64,000 bases of DNA from Mycobacterium sp. E1214 (GCF_001666755.1 NZ_LZJC01000072.1:1-64000); one strand, 5' to 3'; numbered from the stretch's first letter, positions 29,485-38,794 are shown. Notes: generated by a model from the sequence alone, not told the origin. A program made the numbers and translations.

Positions 29485-30968
29485 GCGACCTCCTGTGGTG
29501 GCCAAGTGTTAACGGGGTGCTCGAGGGTGGTCCAGAGGTATTGGGTTGCGTAGGACCGCCACGGCCGCCACCGGGCGCTGTGGGCGATGAGGGCGCGCTC
29601 GTCGGTCGGCATGCCCACCTCCCGGGCGGCCACGCGCAGTCCGAGGTCGCTGGCGGGAAAGGCGTCGGGGTCGCCCAGGCCGCGCATCGCGATGACCTCG
29701 GCGGTCCAGGGGCCGATGCCGGGAACCGCCAACAATTGTGCGCGGGCGCTGGCCCAGTCGGTTCCGGTGTCCAGGCTGATGGATCCGTCGGCGAGGCCCG
29801 CGATCAGCGCGCTGAGCGTTCGCCGCCGGCTCCCGGGCACCGCCAGGTGGGTCGGGTCGATCTCGGCCAGGTCGTCGACCGACGGGAAGGTGTGGGTCAG
29901 CGTGCCCTCGGGGTCGTCGACGGGCCGGCCGTAGGCCGCGACGAGCCGCCCCGCATGGGTGCTCGCCGCCTTCGTCGACACCTGCTGGCCGAGGACCGCC
30001 CGCACGGCGAGTTCGGCCTCGTCGACTGTGCGGGGGATGCGCTGGCCGGGTGCCTTCGCGACCACCGGCGCCAACTGCGGGTCGGCGGCGAGGGCGTCGT
30101 CGACCGCTTCCGGATCGGCATCGAGATCCAGTAGCCGGCGGCAGCGGGCGATCGCGGTCGTCAGATCCCGGAAATCGTCGAGGACCAGCTGACACCGCAC
30201 GTGATCGGGGGCCGGCCGCAACCCCACCACGGCGCTGCCGAAGGACAGCCGCAGCGTCCGCCGGTACGCGCCGTCGCGGATCTCTTCGCATCCCGGGACC
30301 CTGGTCGCGGCCAGGTGCCCGAACACGCCCGCGTAACCGAACGGCGTGCGCACCGGCAACCGCAGGCACACCGTCCCCGGCGATACGGCGTCCGTTCCGG
30401 GGCGCGCCGCCGTCCGTCGTCGCAGCACCGTCGGGGTGCTTTCGAACACCAGGCGCACGGTGTCGTTGAACTGGCGGATGCTGGAGAACCCGGCCGCGAA
30501 CGCCACGTCGCCGAACGGCAGGTCGGTCGTCTCGATCAGCACCCGCGCGGTCTGGGCCCGCTGCGCGCGGGCCAGCGCCAGCGGCCCGGCACCGACCTCC
30601 GCTTGCAGCAGCCGTTCGAGCTGGCGCGGGGTGTAACCCAGGTGCGCGGCCAGGCCGCCGACGCCCTCACGATCGACCGTGCCGTCGGCGATCAGCCGCA
30701 TGGTGCGGGCGACGACGTCGCCGCGGACATTCCATTCCGGGGATCCGGGGGAGGCGTCGGGCCGGCAGCGCTTGCAAGCCCGGAAACCGGCGCGCTGCGC
30801 CGCCGCCGCGGTCGGATAGAACCGCACGTTGCGGGCGAACGGCGGTCGCACCGGGCAGCTGGGCCGGCAATAGATGCGGGTGGTCAGGACCGCGGTGACG
30901 AACCAGCCGTCGAACCGCGCGTCCTTGGACTGGACGGCGCGGTAGCAACGGTCGAAATCGTCATGCAC
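29481..30968 (-). CDS. alkA: AdaA-AlkA fusion: alkylation-response regulator and 3-methyladenine DNA glycosylase
   Basis: Three modules in 495 residues. An N-terminal Ada domain has four zinc cysteines in YCRPSCPVRPP and FRACKRCRPD, the first being the methylphosphotriester acceptor. An AraC-type helix-turn-helix domain (about residues 85-185) follows. The C-terminal AlkA glycosylase domain carries the helix-hairpin-helix LLAVPGIGPWTAEVIAMRGLGD and the catalytic aspartate shortly after. GTG 30968 (MHDDFDRCYRAVQSKDARFDG) aligns with Rv1317c. It should sense methyl damage, activate its own operon and excise alkylated bases. Confidence 0.94.
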   Translation of the reverse strand: MHDDFDRCYRAVQSKDARFDGWFVTAVLTTRIYCRPSCPVRPPFARNVRFYPTAAAAQRAGFRACKRCRPDASPGSPEWNVRGDVVARTMRLIADGTVDREGVGGLAAHLGYTPRQLERLLQAEVGAGPLALARAQRAQTARVLIETTDLPFGDVAFAAGFSSIRQFNDTVRLVFESTPTVLRRRTAARPGTDAVSPGTVCLRLPVRTPFGYAGVFGHLAATRVPGCEEIRDGAYRRTLRLSFGSAVVGLRPAPDHVRCQLVLDDFRDLTTAIARCRRLLDLDADPEAVDDALAADPQLAPVVAKAPGQRIPRTVDEAELAVRAVLGQQVSTKAASTHAGRLVAAYGRPVDDPEGTLTHTFPSVDDLAEIDPTHLAVPGSRRRTLSALIAGLADGSISLDTGTDWASARAQLLAVPGIGPWTAEVIAMRGLGDPDAFPASDLGLRVAAREVGMPTDERALIAHSARWRPWRSYATQYLWTTLEHPVNTWPPQEVA

Positions 30969-31064
30969 GCTGTCAACACTTACACCGCCGCGCCGACAAC
31001 ACTGGCGGAAAACCGACATGGTAGTGGCGCCGCCGTCGCCCGGTCTGCGGGTGCAGGCAAAGAC

Positions 31065-31101
31065 GGGGCGGCAGGAGTGGCCGCGCCACCCCTGCCGCCC
31101 C
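31065..31101 (-). terminator. GC-rich hairpin without U-tract behind the lipoprotein gene
   Basis: GGGGCGGCAGG (31065-31075) pairs with CCTGCCGCCCC (31091-31101), and inside it GTGGC (31077-31081) pairs with GCCAC (31085-31089), with only one A/C mismatch between the stems. It begins eight bases after the lipoprotein stop on the minus strand and lies upstream of alkA. It may be a mycobacterial-type terminator separating the two genes. Confidence 0.55.
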
Positions 31102-31109
31102 AACAACTA

Positions 31110-31481
31110 CTACGGGCCGGGAGGCGTCCCGACGCACACGCCGCCGGCGCACGCCCCCGCGCCGCCGGGACCGGCGGACGCCCCGGCGCCCGGCACCCCG
31201 GCGCTCGCACCGCCCGGACCCGCACCGGCGCCGCCGCCCGGCACAGCGGTGGTGGCACCGCCCGGTCCGACGGTGGGGCCGCCCGGGCCGCCCGGCGCGG
31301 TGCCGGAGGGGGCCGTCGTGGTCACGCTGGCAGGCGTCGTCACGGTCGTGGTCACCGTCGAGGTGGAGGGATTCTTGTTCTTGTCGCCCGAGCCGCACCC
31401 CGCGGTCAAACTGCTGAGCGCGATCGCCGCGGCAATGCCCGCCGCGAGAGAAACGCGGCGGGCAGTTCCGTAACCGGTCAT
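31110..31481 (-). CDS. Pro/Gly/Ala-rich putative lipoprotein
   Basis: A 123-residue protein not recognised by name. A signal peptide (about residues 8-30) ends in a good lipobox, LTAGC, at cysteine 30. The mature part has a Thr-rich linker (STSTVTTTVTTPASVTTT) and a low-complexity tail of Gly, Pro and Ala with two late cysteines (GACAGGVCVG). It is probably an exported, lipid-anchored surface protein with no catalytic domain. ATG 31481 is chosen because the signal peptide follows directly; longer in-frame starts exist. M. tuberculosis has nothing similar at this place as far as I recall. Confidence 0.7.
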   Translation of the reverse strand: MTGYGTARRVSLAAGIAAAIALSSLTAGCGSGDKNKNPSTSTVTTTVTTPASVTTTAPSGTAPGGPGGPTVGPGGATTAVPGGGAGAGPGGASAGVPGAGASAGPGGAGACAGGVCVGTPPGP

Positions 31482-31578
31482 GTCATACCCAATCTCTCTA
31501 CGTGCCGATGTCAGCAGTGCATCTACCCATTCGCGGGAAAAATCAAGCACCGAGTTACGCGATGGCGCCCGAGCGGCG

Positions 31579-31716
31579 TCAGCGGCCGAACAACTGGGCG
31601 ATTTTCGCGACGAGTTGCCAGACCCCGTAACCGAACGGAACCGTGACCCACAACCACGTGAGGGCCGCGGGGAGCACCCCGAGGCGACGGTGCGGGGCGG
31701 CGGCGGTGTCCGTCAT
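31579..31716 (-). CDS. MFS transporter small subunit
   Basis: A 45-residue single-span membrane protein (MTDTAAAPHRRLGVLPAALT, then a hydrophobic span with WVTVPFGYGVWQLVAK). Its ATG overlaps the stop of the MFS transporter gene (ATGA). Such tiny proteins are recurrently encoded next to OFA-family MFS transporters and are annotated as their small subunit; the role is unproven. Position and topology are the evidence here. Confidence 0.75.
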   Translation of the reverse strand: MTDTAAAPHRRLGVLPAALTWLWVTVPFGYGVWQLVAKIAQLFGR

Positions 31717-33116
31717 GGCTGGGTCTCCGATCCTTGGGCGGGAATCATTTCTGGCACCGCGGCGGGGGCCTCGTCGGAGACCGCCGCGCGCTCGTAGTGG
31801 CGGGCGGCCACCGGCCGCACCAGCTCGTTGCAGACGAAACCGGCGATCAACAGCGCGATCATGACCGCGAAGGAGGCGAGATACAGATCGGGTCCGTGCT
31901 TGCCGCTCGCCTCCTGCGAGTCCGCGATGGCGTTGACGATGAGCGGACCCAGCACCCCCGCGGCGGACCAGGCCGTCAGCAACCGGCCGTGGATGGCGCC
32001 GACCTGGTAGCCGCCGAACAGGTCGCGCAGGTAGGCCGGGAGTGTGGAGAAGCCCGCCCCGTAGAACGACAGGATCCCCACGGTGCACAGCAGAAAGGTG
32101 ACCTTGCTGGCGTTGGTGGTCAGCGCCAGCGTCAGGTACAACAGGGCGCCGCCGCCCAGGTAGAGCCGGTAGATGTTCTTGCGCCCCACCGCGTCCGACA
32201 ACGACGACCAGCCGATCCTGCCCAGCATGTTGGCCAGCGACAGCAGCGCGACGAACCCCGCGGCCGCCGCGGCCGCGGCGACGCCCTTCGGAGCGGGAAA
32301 GAAGTCCTGCCAGATGGGCGACGCCTTCTCCAGGATGCCGATTCCGGCCGTCACGTTGAAGCACAACACCACCCATAGCAACCAGAACTGCGGCGTCCTG
32401 CTGGCGACGGCGGCCGAGACACCAGCGGACGCAACCCGTGGTACCCCCGCGCGCGGCTCGGGATGCCAGCCCGCCGGTGCCCATCCCGGTGCCGGCACCC
32501 GGATCAGCAGCCAGCCCATCGACATGAACACCGCGTAGCTGCACCCCATGACGACGAAGGTCTTGGCGACGCCGTGGGTGCTGGTGCGCCCGAAGGAGGT
32601 GAGCAGGCTGTTGGTCCAGGGCGACGCGATCAGCGCGCCCCCGCCGAAACCCATGATCGCCAGTCCGGTCGCCATCCCCGGCCGGTCGGGGAACCACTTG
32701 ATCAGCGTGGACACCGGCGAGATGTATCCGACGCCCAGCCCGACGCCGCCCACCACGCCGTAACCGAGCAACACCAGCCAGTATTGGCCGATCCACTCCC
32801 CGGCCCCGGCGATCAATAACCCGCTGCAGAAGCACACGGTGGCCACGAACATGGCCCAGCGCGGACCATAACGGTCGACGCGCGTGCCGAACACGGCCGC
32901 GGAAAGGCCAAGCATGACAATGCCGATGGTGAACGGCATGGCGCTGGCGGTGCCGGACACGTGCAGCGACTTCTCCAGCGGGATCTTGAAGACGCTCCAC
33001 GCGTAGACCGAACCGATCGCGAGGTGGATGGACAGGGCGGCGGGCGGCACCAGCCACCGACTCCATCCGGGCCCCGCGACAATCCTCGAACGGTCCAGCA
33101 AGCCAATGGTTGTCAC
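31713..33116 (-). CDS. OFA-family MFS transporter
   Basis: A twelve-helix major facilitator of 467 residues. The family-typical start AIGSVYAWSVFKIPLEKSL and the later GFGGGALIASPWTN and LPAYLRDLFGGYQVGAIHGR motifs match the oxalate/formate antiporter (OFA) group; the substrate cannot be told from sequence. GTG 33116 (MTTIGLLDRSR) is chosen for its upstream AAAGG and because the longer in-frame start adds an unrelated segment. It is followed by its small subunit on an overlapping stop/start. The gene pair is not at this locus in M. tuberculosis. Confidence 0.88.
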   Translation of the reverse strand: MTTIGLLDRSRIVAGPGWSRWLVPPAALSIHLAIGSVYAWSVFKIPLEKSLHVSGTASAMPFTIGIVMLGLSAAVFGTRVDRYGPRWAMFVATVCFCSGLLIAGAGEWIGQYWLVLLGYGVVGGVGLGVGYISPVSTLIKWFPDRPGMATGLAIMGFGGGALIASPWTNSLLTSFGRTSTHGVAKTFVVMGCSYAVFMSMGWLLIRVPAPGWAPAGWHPEPRAGVPRVASAGVSAAVASRTPQFWLLWVVLCFNVTAGIGILEKASPIWQDFFPAPKGVAAAAAAAGFVALLSLANMLGRIGWSSLSDAVGRKNIYRLYLGGGALLYLTLALTTNASKVTFLLCTVGILSFYGAGFSTLPAYLRDLFGGYQVGAIHGRLLTAWSAAGVLGPLIVNAIADSQEASGKHGPDLYLASFAVMIALLIAGFVCNELVRPVAARHYERAAVSDEAPAAVPEMIPAQGSETQP

Positions 33117-33280
33117 GAAGCACCTTTCCCAGTGAAGCGGTTGCGGCTGTGTGCCCGCCGTCACTATCGGCCGGGGTGACCCGGCGGTCAAGGCGTTTCT
33201 GGTTATCGCCTGATAGCTGAAAGCTATTGGCGCCGAGGCGGTTTAGCGACCTGGGATGGTGCTCGTTTGCGTACCGGCGG

Positions 33281-34906
33281 CTACTGGGCGCAGTCGGCGC
33301 CGCCGGCCAGATGCGCCAGCCGGGTGGGACGTTCGTAGCCGCGCAGGGTCACCGTCTCGCCCAACGACCAATGCTCCTGCTCGTCAGCGCTGGAGCGTTC
33401 GACCACGTCAGCGGTGGCGAGCATGTGGCACGGGTGCGACTTGGCCAGCTCGCACAGCCGGGCCGCCTCGTTGACCGGTTCGCCGATGACGGTGTACTCG
33501 AAACGTTCGCGGGCGCCGACGTTTCCGGCAACGACCTGCCCGGCCGCCACCCCGATGCCCGCCTGCAGTTCGGACATCTCGTTGCTCAGCCGCTCGGCGA
33601 TGCGTCGCGCGGCGGCCAGCGCCTGGTCTCCCGGCGAGTCGAGACGGTTGGGTGCGCCGAAGACGGCCAGCGTGGCGTCGCCCTCGAACTTGTTGACCAG
33701 CCCGCAGTGCCGGTCGACCTCCTCGACGACGATGCTGAAGAACCGGTTGAGCACGCCGACCACCTCGGACGGGCGGCGGCTGGTCACCAATTGCGTGGAC
33801 CCGACGATGTCGATGAACACGACGGCGACGTGGCGTTCCTCGCCGCCCAGCTTCGGGCGCTCGCGCTCGGCGGCCAGCGCCACCTCGCGGCCGACGTGCC
33901 GGCCGAACAGGTCGCGGACCCGTTCGCGCTCGCGCAACCCGTCGACCATCGCGTTGAAACCCCGTTGCAGCTCACCGAGTTCCGTGCCGTCGAACACCAC
34001 CAGGTCGCCGCGCAGGTCGCCGCGCTCGACGCGCCGCAGGGCGGCGCGCACCACCCGGACCGGGGTGGCCGTCAGCCAGGCCAGGATCCACATCAGGATG
34101 AAACCGAAGATCAGGGTGGCCGACGCCAGGATCAGCACCGCGACGCTCAACTGGGTCTTCGTTAGATTGCCCAGGACCAGGGCGAAAAACGCCGTCAGCG
34201 CGATGCCGAAGACCGGCACCCCGGAGCTGAGTGCCCACACGGTCAGGGTGCGTCCCATGATGCCCGGCGCCAGCCGCCGCGGTGCGGTGCCGGCCTCGAG
34301 CGCCTGCGCCGCGACCGGGCGCAGCGCGAACTCCGTGAGCAGGTAGCACGCGGTGGCGACCAGGATGCCGCAGAAGCTGACCGGGAAGCCCACGATCGGG
34401 ATGAAGGTGGTGTTGACCAGTCCGTACAAGGTGGTCAACACGGCGGCGCCGATCACCCACAGGATGAGCACGCCGAGCGCCAGGTGGAACGGGGCGACGA
34501 ACGTGTTCCGTTCGTCGGTCGCGGTGGGCGGGCGCTCCTCGATGGCCCACCGCAGGGTGGCCAGCGTCCGCCGGGTGATCAGGAAGGTGCCCAGCGCCAA
34601 CGCGACCGCGATGTAGGCCGGCGAGACGCCGAAGGTGATCCACAGCGGGGCGTCGCTGAAGACGCTGGGCGACGGAAAGGCAACGGTGAGCAGCAGGGTG
34701 GCGACGCCGATGCCGATCAGGTTGGTGCCGAGGATGAACGCGGTGATGATGACCTGGATGCGGACGCGCCGGCGGCTCTGGCTTTCCGACGGCCGGCCCA
34801 GGAGCAGCGAACCGTACGCGGGGGTTTCCGGCAGGCGGCCGCTTTGGCGGGTCACTCGTTCCAGCACCCGACCGATGCGCTGCGCCAAGCTCCTGTTGCC
34901 CGCCAT
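33281..34906 (-). CDS. Membrane-bound class III adenylate cyclase with HAMP domain
   Basis: A 541-residue protein like Rv1318c-Rv1320c. Six hydrophobic segments occupy about residues 48-290, a HAMP linker ([21 protein letters not shown]) follows, then a C-terminal cyclase domain (about 350-535). Metal-binding aspartates are visible in [10 protein letters not shown] and [12 protein letters not shown], and the transition-state Asn/Arg region in [11 protein letters not shown]. It should make cAMP at the inner membrane in response to a membrane signal. M. tuberculosis has three tandem copies here; this window has one. Confidence 0.93.
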   Translation of the reverse strand: MAGNRSLAQRIGRVLERVTRQSGRLPETPAYGSLLLGRPSESQSRRRVRIQVIITAFILGTNLIGIGVATLLLTVAFPSPSVFSDAPLWITFGVSPAYIAVALALGTFLITRRTLATLRWAIEERPPTATDERNTFVAPFHLALGVLILWVIGAAVLTTLYGLVNTTFIPIVGFPVSFCGILVATACYLLTEFALRPVAAQALEAGTAPRRLAPGIMGRTLTVWALSSGVPVFGIALTAFFALVLGNLTKTQLSVAVLILASATLIFGFILMWILAWLTATPVRVVRAALRRVERGDLRGDLVVFDGTELGELQRGFNAMVDGLRERERVRDLFGRHVGREVALAAERERPKLGGEERHVAVVFIDIVGSTQLVTSRRPSEVVGVLNRFFSIVVEEVDRHCGLVNKFEGDATLAVFGAPNRLDSPGDQALAAARRIAERLSNEMSELQAGIGVAAGQVVAGNVGARERFEYTVIGEPVNEAARLCELAKSHPCHMLATADVVERSSADEQEHWSLGETVTLRGYERPTRLAHLAGGADCAQ

Positions 34907-34942
34907 GGTGGCGTCAGCCTAATTTGTCGACCACGCTCTAAG

Positions 34943-35623
34943 GTGAGTCGGGTGCGTCTAGTGATCGCCCAGTGCACTGTCGATTACGTCGGCCGGCTCA
35001 CCGCGCATCTGCCGTCGGCGCGCCGGCTGCTGCTGTTCAAGGCCGACGGGTCGGTGAGCGTGCACGCCGACGACCGCGCCTACAAGCCGCTCAACTGGAT
35101 GAGCCCGCCCTGCTGGGTGACCGAGGAGCTCGCCGGCGAGGCGCCCGTGTGGGTGGTGCAGAACAAGGCGGGCGAACAGCTGCGCATCACCGTCGAGGAG
35201 ATCGAGCACGACTCCAGCCATGACCTGGGGGTGGACCCGGGCCTGGTCAAAGACGGTGTCGAAGCGCACCTGCAGGCGTTGCTGGCCGAGCACGTCCAGC
35301 TGCTGGGGGAGGGCTACACCTTGGTGCGCCGCGAATACATGACCGCGATCGGGCCGGTAGACCTGCTGTGCCGCGACGAGCAGGGCGCGTCGGTGGCGGT
35401 GGAGATCAAGCGCCGCGGCGAGATCGACGGGGTCGAGCAGCTCACCCGCTACCTGGAACTGCTCAATCGGGACAGCGTCTTGGCGCCCGTCAAGGGCGTG
35501 TTCGCCGCCCAGCAGATCAAACCACAGGCCCGCACGCTGGCCACCGATCGCGGAATACGGTGCCTGACATTGGATTACGACAAGATGCGCGGGATGGACA
35601 GCGACGAATACCGGTTGTTCTAG
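34943..35623 (+). CDS. nucS: Mismatch-specific endonuclease NucS/EndoMS
   Basis: The enzyme of the non-canonical mismatch repair of mycobacteria, which lack MutS/MutL; it cuts both strands at G-T, G-G and T-T mismatches. The 226 residues have an N-terminal DNA-binding domain and a C-terminal RecB-like nuclease with catalytic VDLLCRD and VEIKRRG (about residue 154). The C-terminus YRLF resembles the sliding-clamp-binding tail. GTG 34943 ([10 protein letters not shown]) matches Rv1321. It is divergent from the cyclase gene. Confidence 0.95.
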   Translation: MSRVRLVIAQCTVDYVGRLTAHLPSARRLLLFKADGSVSVHADDRAYKPLNWMSPPCWVTEELAGEAPVWVVQNKAGEQLRITVEEIEHDSSHDLGVDPGLVKDGVEAHLQALLAEHVQLLGEGYTLVRREYMTAIGPVDLLCRDEQGASVAVEIKRRGEIDGVEQLTRYLELLNRDSVLAPVKGVFAAQQIKPQARTLATDRGIRCLTLDYDKMRGMDSDEYRLF

Positions 35624-35634
35624 GCGCCGACGAA

Positions 35635-35640
35635 TACACT
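35635..35640 (+). promoter_or_regulatory. -10 element giving a leaderless Rv1322-type transcript
   Basis: TACACT ends seven bases before the ATG at 35647, the spacing expected if transcription starts on the A of the start codon. No ribosome site precedes the gene, and no good -35 is visible. Confidence 0.45.
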
Positions 35641-35646
35641 GGCCGC

Positions 35647-35949
35647 ATGGCCAGGCGCCGCACTCCGCCGCCCCGGCGGCGGCCGTTTGCGCCCCCGCCG
35701 GCGCTGCGGCGCGTCGAGACCGGGCCGGATGGCCATGACTACGAGGTGCGGCCCGTCGCCGCCGCGCGGGCCGTCAAAACGTACCGCTGCCCCGGTTGCG
35801 ATCACGAAATCCGTTCGGGCACAGCCCATCTGGTGGTGTGGCCCGCCGAGGCGGGAGCGGGCGCGGGGCTGGTCGACGACCGGCGGCACTGGCACACCCC
35901 CTGCTGGGCGCACCGCGCCACCCGGGGGCCGACCCGAAAGTGGTCCTGA
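35647..35949 (+). CDS. Small zinc-ribbon-like conserved protein (Rv1322 type)
   Basis: A 100-residue basic protein without a known function, highly similar to Rv1322. The N-terminus is Arg/Pro-rich (MARRRTPPPRRRP). The core has TYRCPGCDHEIRSGTAHLVVW and HWHTPCWAHRATRGP, in which CPGC plus a later HxxxC could bind zinc. It lies between nucS and the convergent epimerase gene, stop to stop with no gap. A nucleic-acid-binding role is only a guess. Confidence 0.85.
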   Translation: MARRRTPPPRRRPFAPPPALRRVETGPDGHDYEVRPVAAARAVKTYRCPGCDHEIRSGTAHLVVWPAEAGAGAGLVDDRRHWHTPCWAHRATRGPTRKWS

Positions 35950-36414
35950 CTAGCTGGCCGGCTCGACGAGTTCGAGCAGCACGCCGCCGGCGTCCTTGGG
36001 GTGGACGAAGTTGATGCGCGAGTTTGCGGTGCCACGCCGCGGCGCGTCGTAGATCAGCCGGATCCCCTGCGCGCGCAGCCGCTCGACCAAGGTGTCCAAG
36101 TCGCTGACCCGCACCGCCATCTGCTGGATGCCGGGACCACGCTTGTCGAGGAATTTCGCGATGGTCGACGACTCGTCGATCGGGGCCATCAGCTGAATCT
36201 GCGCCGAGCCGGCCGGGGCGCCGCGCACGGCCAGCATGGCTTCGCGGATCCCCTGGTCCTCGTTGACTTCCTCGTGCAGCACGATCATGCCGAGCTGGTC
36301 GTGGTACCACCGCTTTGCCGCATCCAGGTCGGCGACCGCGATGCCGACATGATCGATCGCCGTCACCAGCGCGCTGGCCAGGACCTGACGGGCGTCAACT
36401 TGATCGGTCGTCAT
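35950..36414 (-). CDS. Methylmalonyl-CoA epimerase
   Basis: A vicinal-oxygen-chelate protein of 154 residues that interconverts (2S)- and (2R)-methylmalonyl-CoA in propionate metabolism. Two VOC repeats are visible (AIDHVGIAVADLDAAKRWY and MAVRVSDLDTLVERLRAQG), with metal ligands expected at the His of IDHVGIAV and the Glu of LLELVEP. ATG 36414 (MTTDQVDARQV) corresponds to Rv1322A; the frame is open much further upstream inside fadA4 on the opposite strand. It is divergent from fadA4. Confidence 0.93.
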   Translation of the reverse strand: MTTDQVDARQVLASALVTAIDHVGIAVADLDAAKRWYHDQLGMIVLHEEVNEDQGIREAMLAVRGAPAGSAQIQLMAPIDESSTIAKFLDKRGPGIQQMAVRVSDLDTLVERLRAQGIRLIYDAPRRGTANSRINFVHPKDAGGVLLELVEPAS

Positions 36415-36495
36415 CACATAACGGTAACCTGGCAGCACAGGTCCCGCTTCTCCGGGAGGCCAAATCGGCCGTTTGCGCGCGCGTAGGAGGTTGTC

Positions 36496-37677
36496 ATGAC
36501 GACGTCGGTCATCGTTGCTGGGGCACGGACTCCCATCGGCAAACTGATGGGTTCGCTGAAGGATTTCTCGGCCAGCGACCTGGGCGCGATCGCGATCGCC
36601 GGCGCGCTCGAGAAGGCCCACGTCGCCGCCTCGCAGGTCGAGTACGTGATCATGGGCCAGGTGCTGACGGCCGGCGCCGGGCAGATGCCGGCGCGGCAGG
36701 CCGCCGTCGCTGCGGGCATCGGCTGGGACGTCCCGTCGCTGACCATCAACAAGATGTGCCTGTCTGGGATCGACGCCATCGCCCTGGCCGACCAGCTGAT
36801 TCGCGCGGGCGAGTTCGACGTGGTGGTGGCCGGCGGGCAGGAGTCGATGACCAAGGCCCCGCATTTGCTGATGGACAGCCGGGCGGGCTACAAGTACGGC
36901 GACGTGACCGTCCTGGACCACATGGCCTACGACGGCCTGCACGACGTGTTCACCGACCAGCCGATGGGCGCGCTCACCGAGCAACGCAACGACCTGGACA
37001 AGTTCACCCGCGCCGAGCAGGACGAGTTCGCTGCCCGGTCCCACCAGAAGGCCGCCGCGGCGTGGAAGGACGGCGTCTTCACCGACGAGGTGGTGGCAGT
37101 CAATATCCCTCAGCGCAAGGGGGATCCGCTGCAATTCGCCGAGGACGAGGGCATCCGGCCCAACACCACGGCCGACTCCCTGGCCGGGTTGAAGCCGGCG
37201 TTCCGGCGTGACGGCACGATCACCGCGGGTTCGGCGTCGCAGATCTCCGACGGTGCGGCCGCGGTGGTGGTGATGAATAAGGCCAAGGCGCAGGAGTTGG
37301 GCCTGACCTGGCTGGCGGAGATCGGGGCGCACGGCGTGGTGGCCGGGCCCGACTCGACGCTGCAGTCCCAGCCCGCCAACGCGATCAAGAAGGCCATCGC
37401 CCGTGAGGGCATCGCCGTCGACCAGCTCGACGTCGTGGAGATCAACGAGGCGTTCGCGGCCGTGGCCCTGGCCTCCACCCGCGAGCTCGGCCTCGACCCC
37501 GACATCGTCAACGTCAACGGTGGTGCGATCGCCGTCGGGCACCCCATCGGGATGTCGGGGGCCCGGATCACGCTACACGCCGCCCTGGAATTGGCGCGTC
37601 GCGGCTCCGGTTACGCCGTGGCCGCGCTGTGCGGGGCCGGCGGGCAGGGCGATGCGCTGATTCTGCGCGCCGGATAG
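36496..37677 (+). CDS. fadA4: Acetyl-CoA acetyltransferase (thiolase)
   Basis: Thiolase II fold, 393 residues. The acyl-accepting cysteine is Cys88 in [12 protein letters not shown]. The other catalytic residues are in [19 protein letters not shown] (His) and [11 protein letters not shown] (second Cys). It interconverts acetyl-CoA and acetoacetyl-CoA. GTAGGAGG precedes the ATG. Its neighbour on the other strand acts on methylmalonyl-CoA, which fits a short-chain acyl-CoA cluster. Confidence 0.95.
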   Translation: MTTSVIVAGARTPIGKLMGSLKDFSASDLGAIAIAGALEKAHVAASQVEYVIMGQVLTAGAGQMPARQAAVAAGIGWDVPSLTINKMCLSGIDAIALADQLIRAGEFDVVVAGGQESMTKAPHLLMDSRAGYKYGDVTVLDHMAYDGLHDVFTDQPMGALTEQRNDLDKFTRAEQDEFAARSHQKAAAAWKDGVFTDEVVAVNIPQRKGDPLQFAEDEGIRPNTTADSLAGLKPAFRRDGTITAGSASQISDGAAAVVVMNKAKAQELGLTWLAEIGAHGVVAGPDSTLQSQPANAIKKAIAREGIAVDQLDVVEINEAFAAVALASTRELGLDPDIVNVNGGAIAVGHPIGMSGARITLHAALELARRGSGYAVAALCGAGGQGDALILRAG

Positions 37678-37745
37678 TTCGCCGGCGCCCCGGCGCGACG
37701 TTGCTGGGCGACCGCCCGCGACGAGGCGTTGTGATATTCGTCATA

Positions 37746-37761
37746 CTTGCCGTTCGGCAAG
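37746..37761. promoter_or_regulatory. Perfect 16-bp dyad between fadA4 and the thioredoxin-like gene
   Basis: CTTGCCG-TT-CGGCAAG is a perfect inverted repeat, 70 bp after fadA4 and 93 bp before the next start. There is no T-run, so an operator for a dimeric regulator is as likely as a terminator. Confidence 0.35.
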
Positions 37762-37854
37762 CCCGCGGGGTGCCGGCGCGCTCGCCGGTGCGTGCCCGTT
37801 ACGGCCGCGCGACCGGGTGGAGCGGCGGACGCCGCGCATGACAAACTGGTCGGC

Positions 37855-38778
37855 GTGACGCGTCCGCGACCCCCGATCGGCCCCGCGATGGCTGGCGCGA
37901 TCGACCTGTCCGGCCTCAAGCAACGGGCCCAGCAACCAGCGCCGGGCAGCGGCCCGAGCGGCGCGGCGGCGCCCGCCGCGCAGGGCGACGCGGGCGGCAC
38001 CGCGATCACCGAGGCCAATTTCGAAAGCGACGTGCTGCTTCGGTCCGAAGAGGTGCCGGTGGTCGTCGTGCTGTGGTCGCCCCGCAGCGACGCGTGCGTG
38101 CAGCTGCTCGACACCTTCGCCGCCCTGGCCGCGTCGGACAACGGCAGCTGGTCGCTGGCGACGGTCAACGTGGACGTGGCGCCCCGGGTCGCGCAGATCT
38201 TCGGGGTCGACGCCGTCCCCACCGTGGTGGCGTTGGCGGCCGGGCAGCCGATCTCCAGCTTCCAGGGGATGCAGCCGGCCGAGCAGTTGCGCGGCTGGCT
38301 CGACCAGATCCTGTCGGCCACCGCCGGAAAGCTGCGGGGGCCAAGCGGTTCGACGGACTCCGCGGCGGTGGACCCGGAGCTGGCCGCCGCGCGCGACCAG
38401 CTCGAGGCGGGCGATTTCGAGTCCGCCAAGGCGTCCTACGAGGCGATCCTGGAGGCCAATCCGGGCAGCGCCGAGGCCAAGGGCGCAATCCGCCAGATCG
38501 ACTTCCTCATGCGCGCAACGGCGCAGCGGCCCGACGCCGTCGCGGTCGCCGACGCCGTGCCCGGCGACATCGAGGCCGCTTTCGCGGCCGCGGACGTCGA
38601 GGTCCTCAACCAGGATCCCGGCGCGGCGTTCGACCGCCTGATTGCGTTGGTGCGCCGCACCTCCGGCGACGACCGGACCCGGGTGCGGACCCGGCTGATC
38701 GAGCTGTTCGAACTCTTCGACCCCGCCGATCCGGACGTCATCACCGGGCGGCGCAACCTGGCCAACGCGCTGTATTGA
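37855..38778 (+). CDS. Thioredoxin-like protein with TPR region (YbbN/CnoX type)
   Basis: A 307-residue protein matching Rv1324. A thioredoxin fold occupies about residues 45-155 (VPVVVVLWSPRSDACVQLL, VAPRVAQIFGVDAVPTVVAL). It is followed by a tetratricopeptide-like region (about 180-300) with ARDQLEAGDFESAKASYEAIL. The redox CxxC is replaced by SPRSDAC, so it is unlikely to be a normal disulfide reductase; related YbbN proteins act as chaperone-like holdases. GTG 37855 gives MTRPRPPIGPAMAGAIDLSG, the M. tuberculosis start. Confidence 0.9.
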   Translation: MTRPRPPIGPAMAGAIDLSGLKQRAQQPAPGSGPSGAAAPAAQGDAGGTAITEANFESDVLLRSEEVPVVVVLWSPRSDACVQLLDTFAALAASDNGSWSLATVNVDVAPRVAQIFGVDAVPTVVALAAGQPISSFQGMQPAEQLRGWLDQILSATAGKLRGPSGSTDSAAVDPELAAARDQLEAGDFESAKASYEAILEANPGSAEAKGAIRQIDFLMRATAQRPDAVAVADAVPGDIEAAFAAADVEVLNQDPGAAFDRLIALVRRTSGDDRTRVRTRLIELFELFDPADPDVITGRRNLANALY

Positions 38779-38794
38779 GCCGCCTAGGCCCGCA

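Noticed and set aside
31018..31473. Plus-strand Pro/Ala-rich frame (151 codons) opposite the lipoprotein
   Set aside because: A low-complexity shadow; the minus-strand frame has a signal peptide and lipobox.
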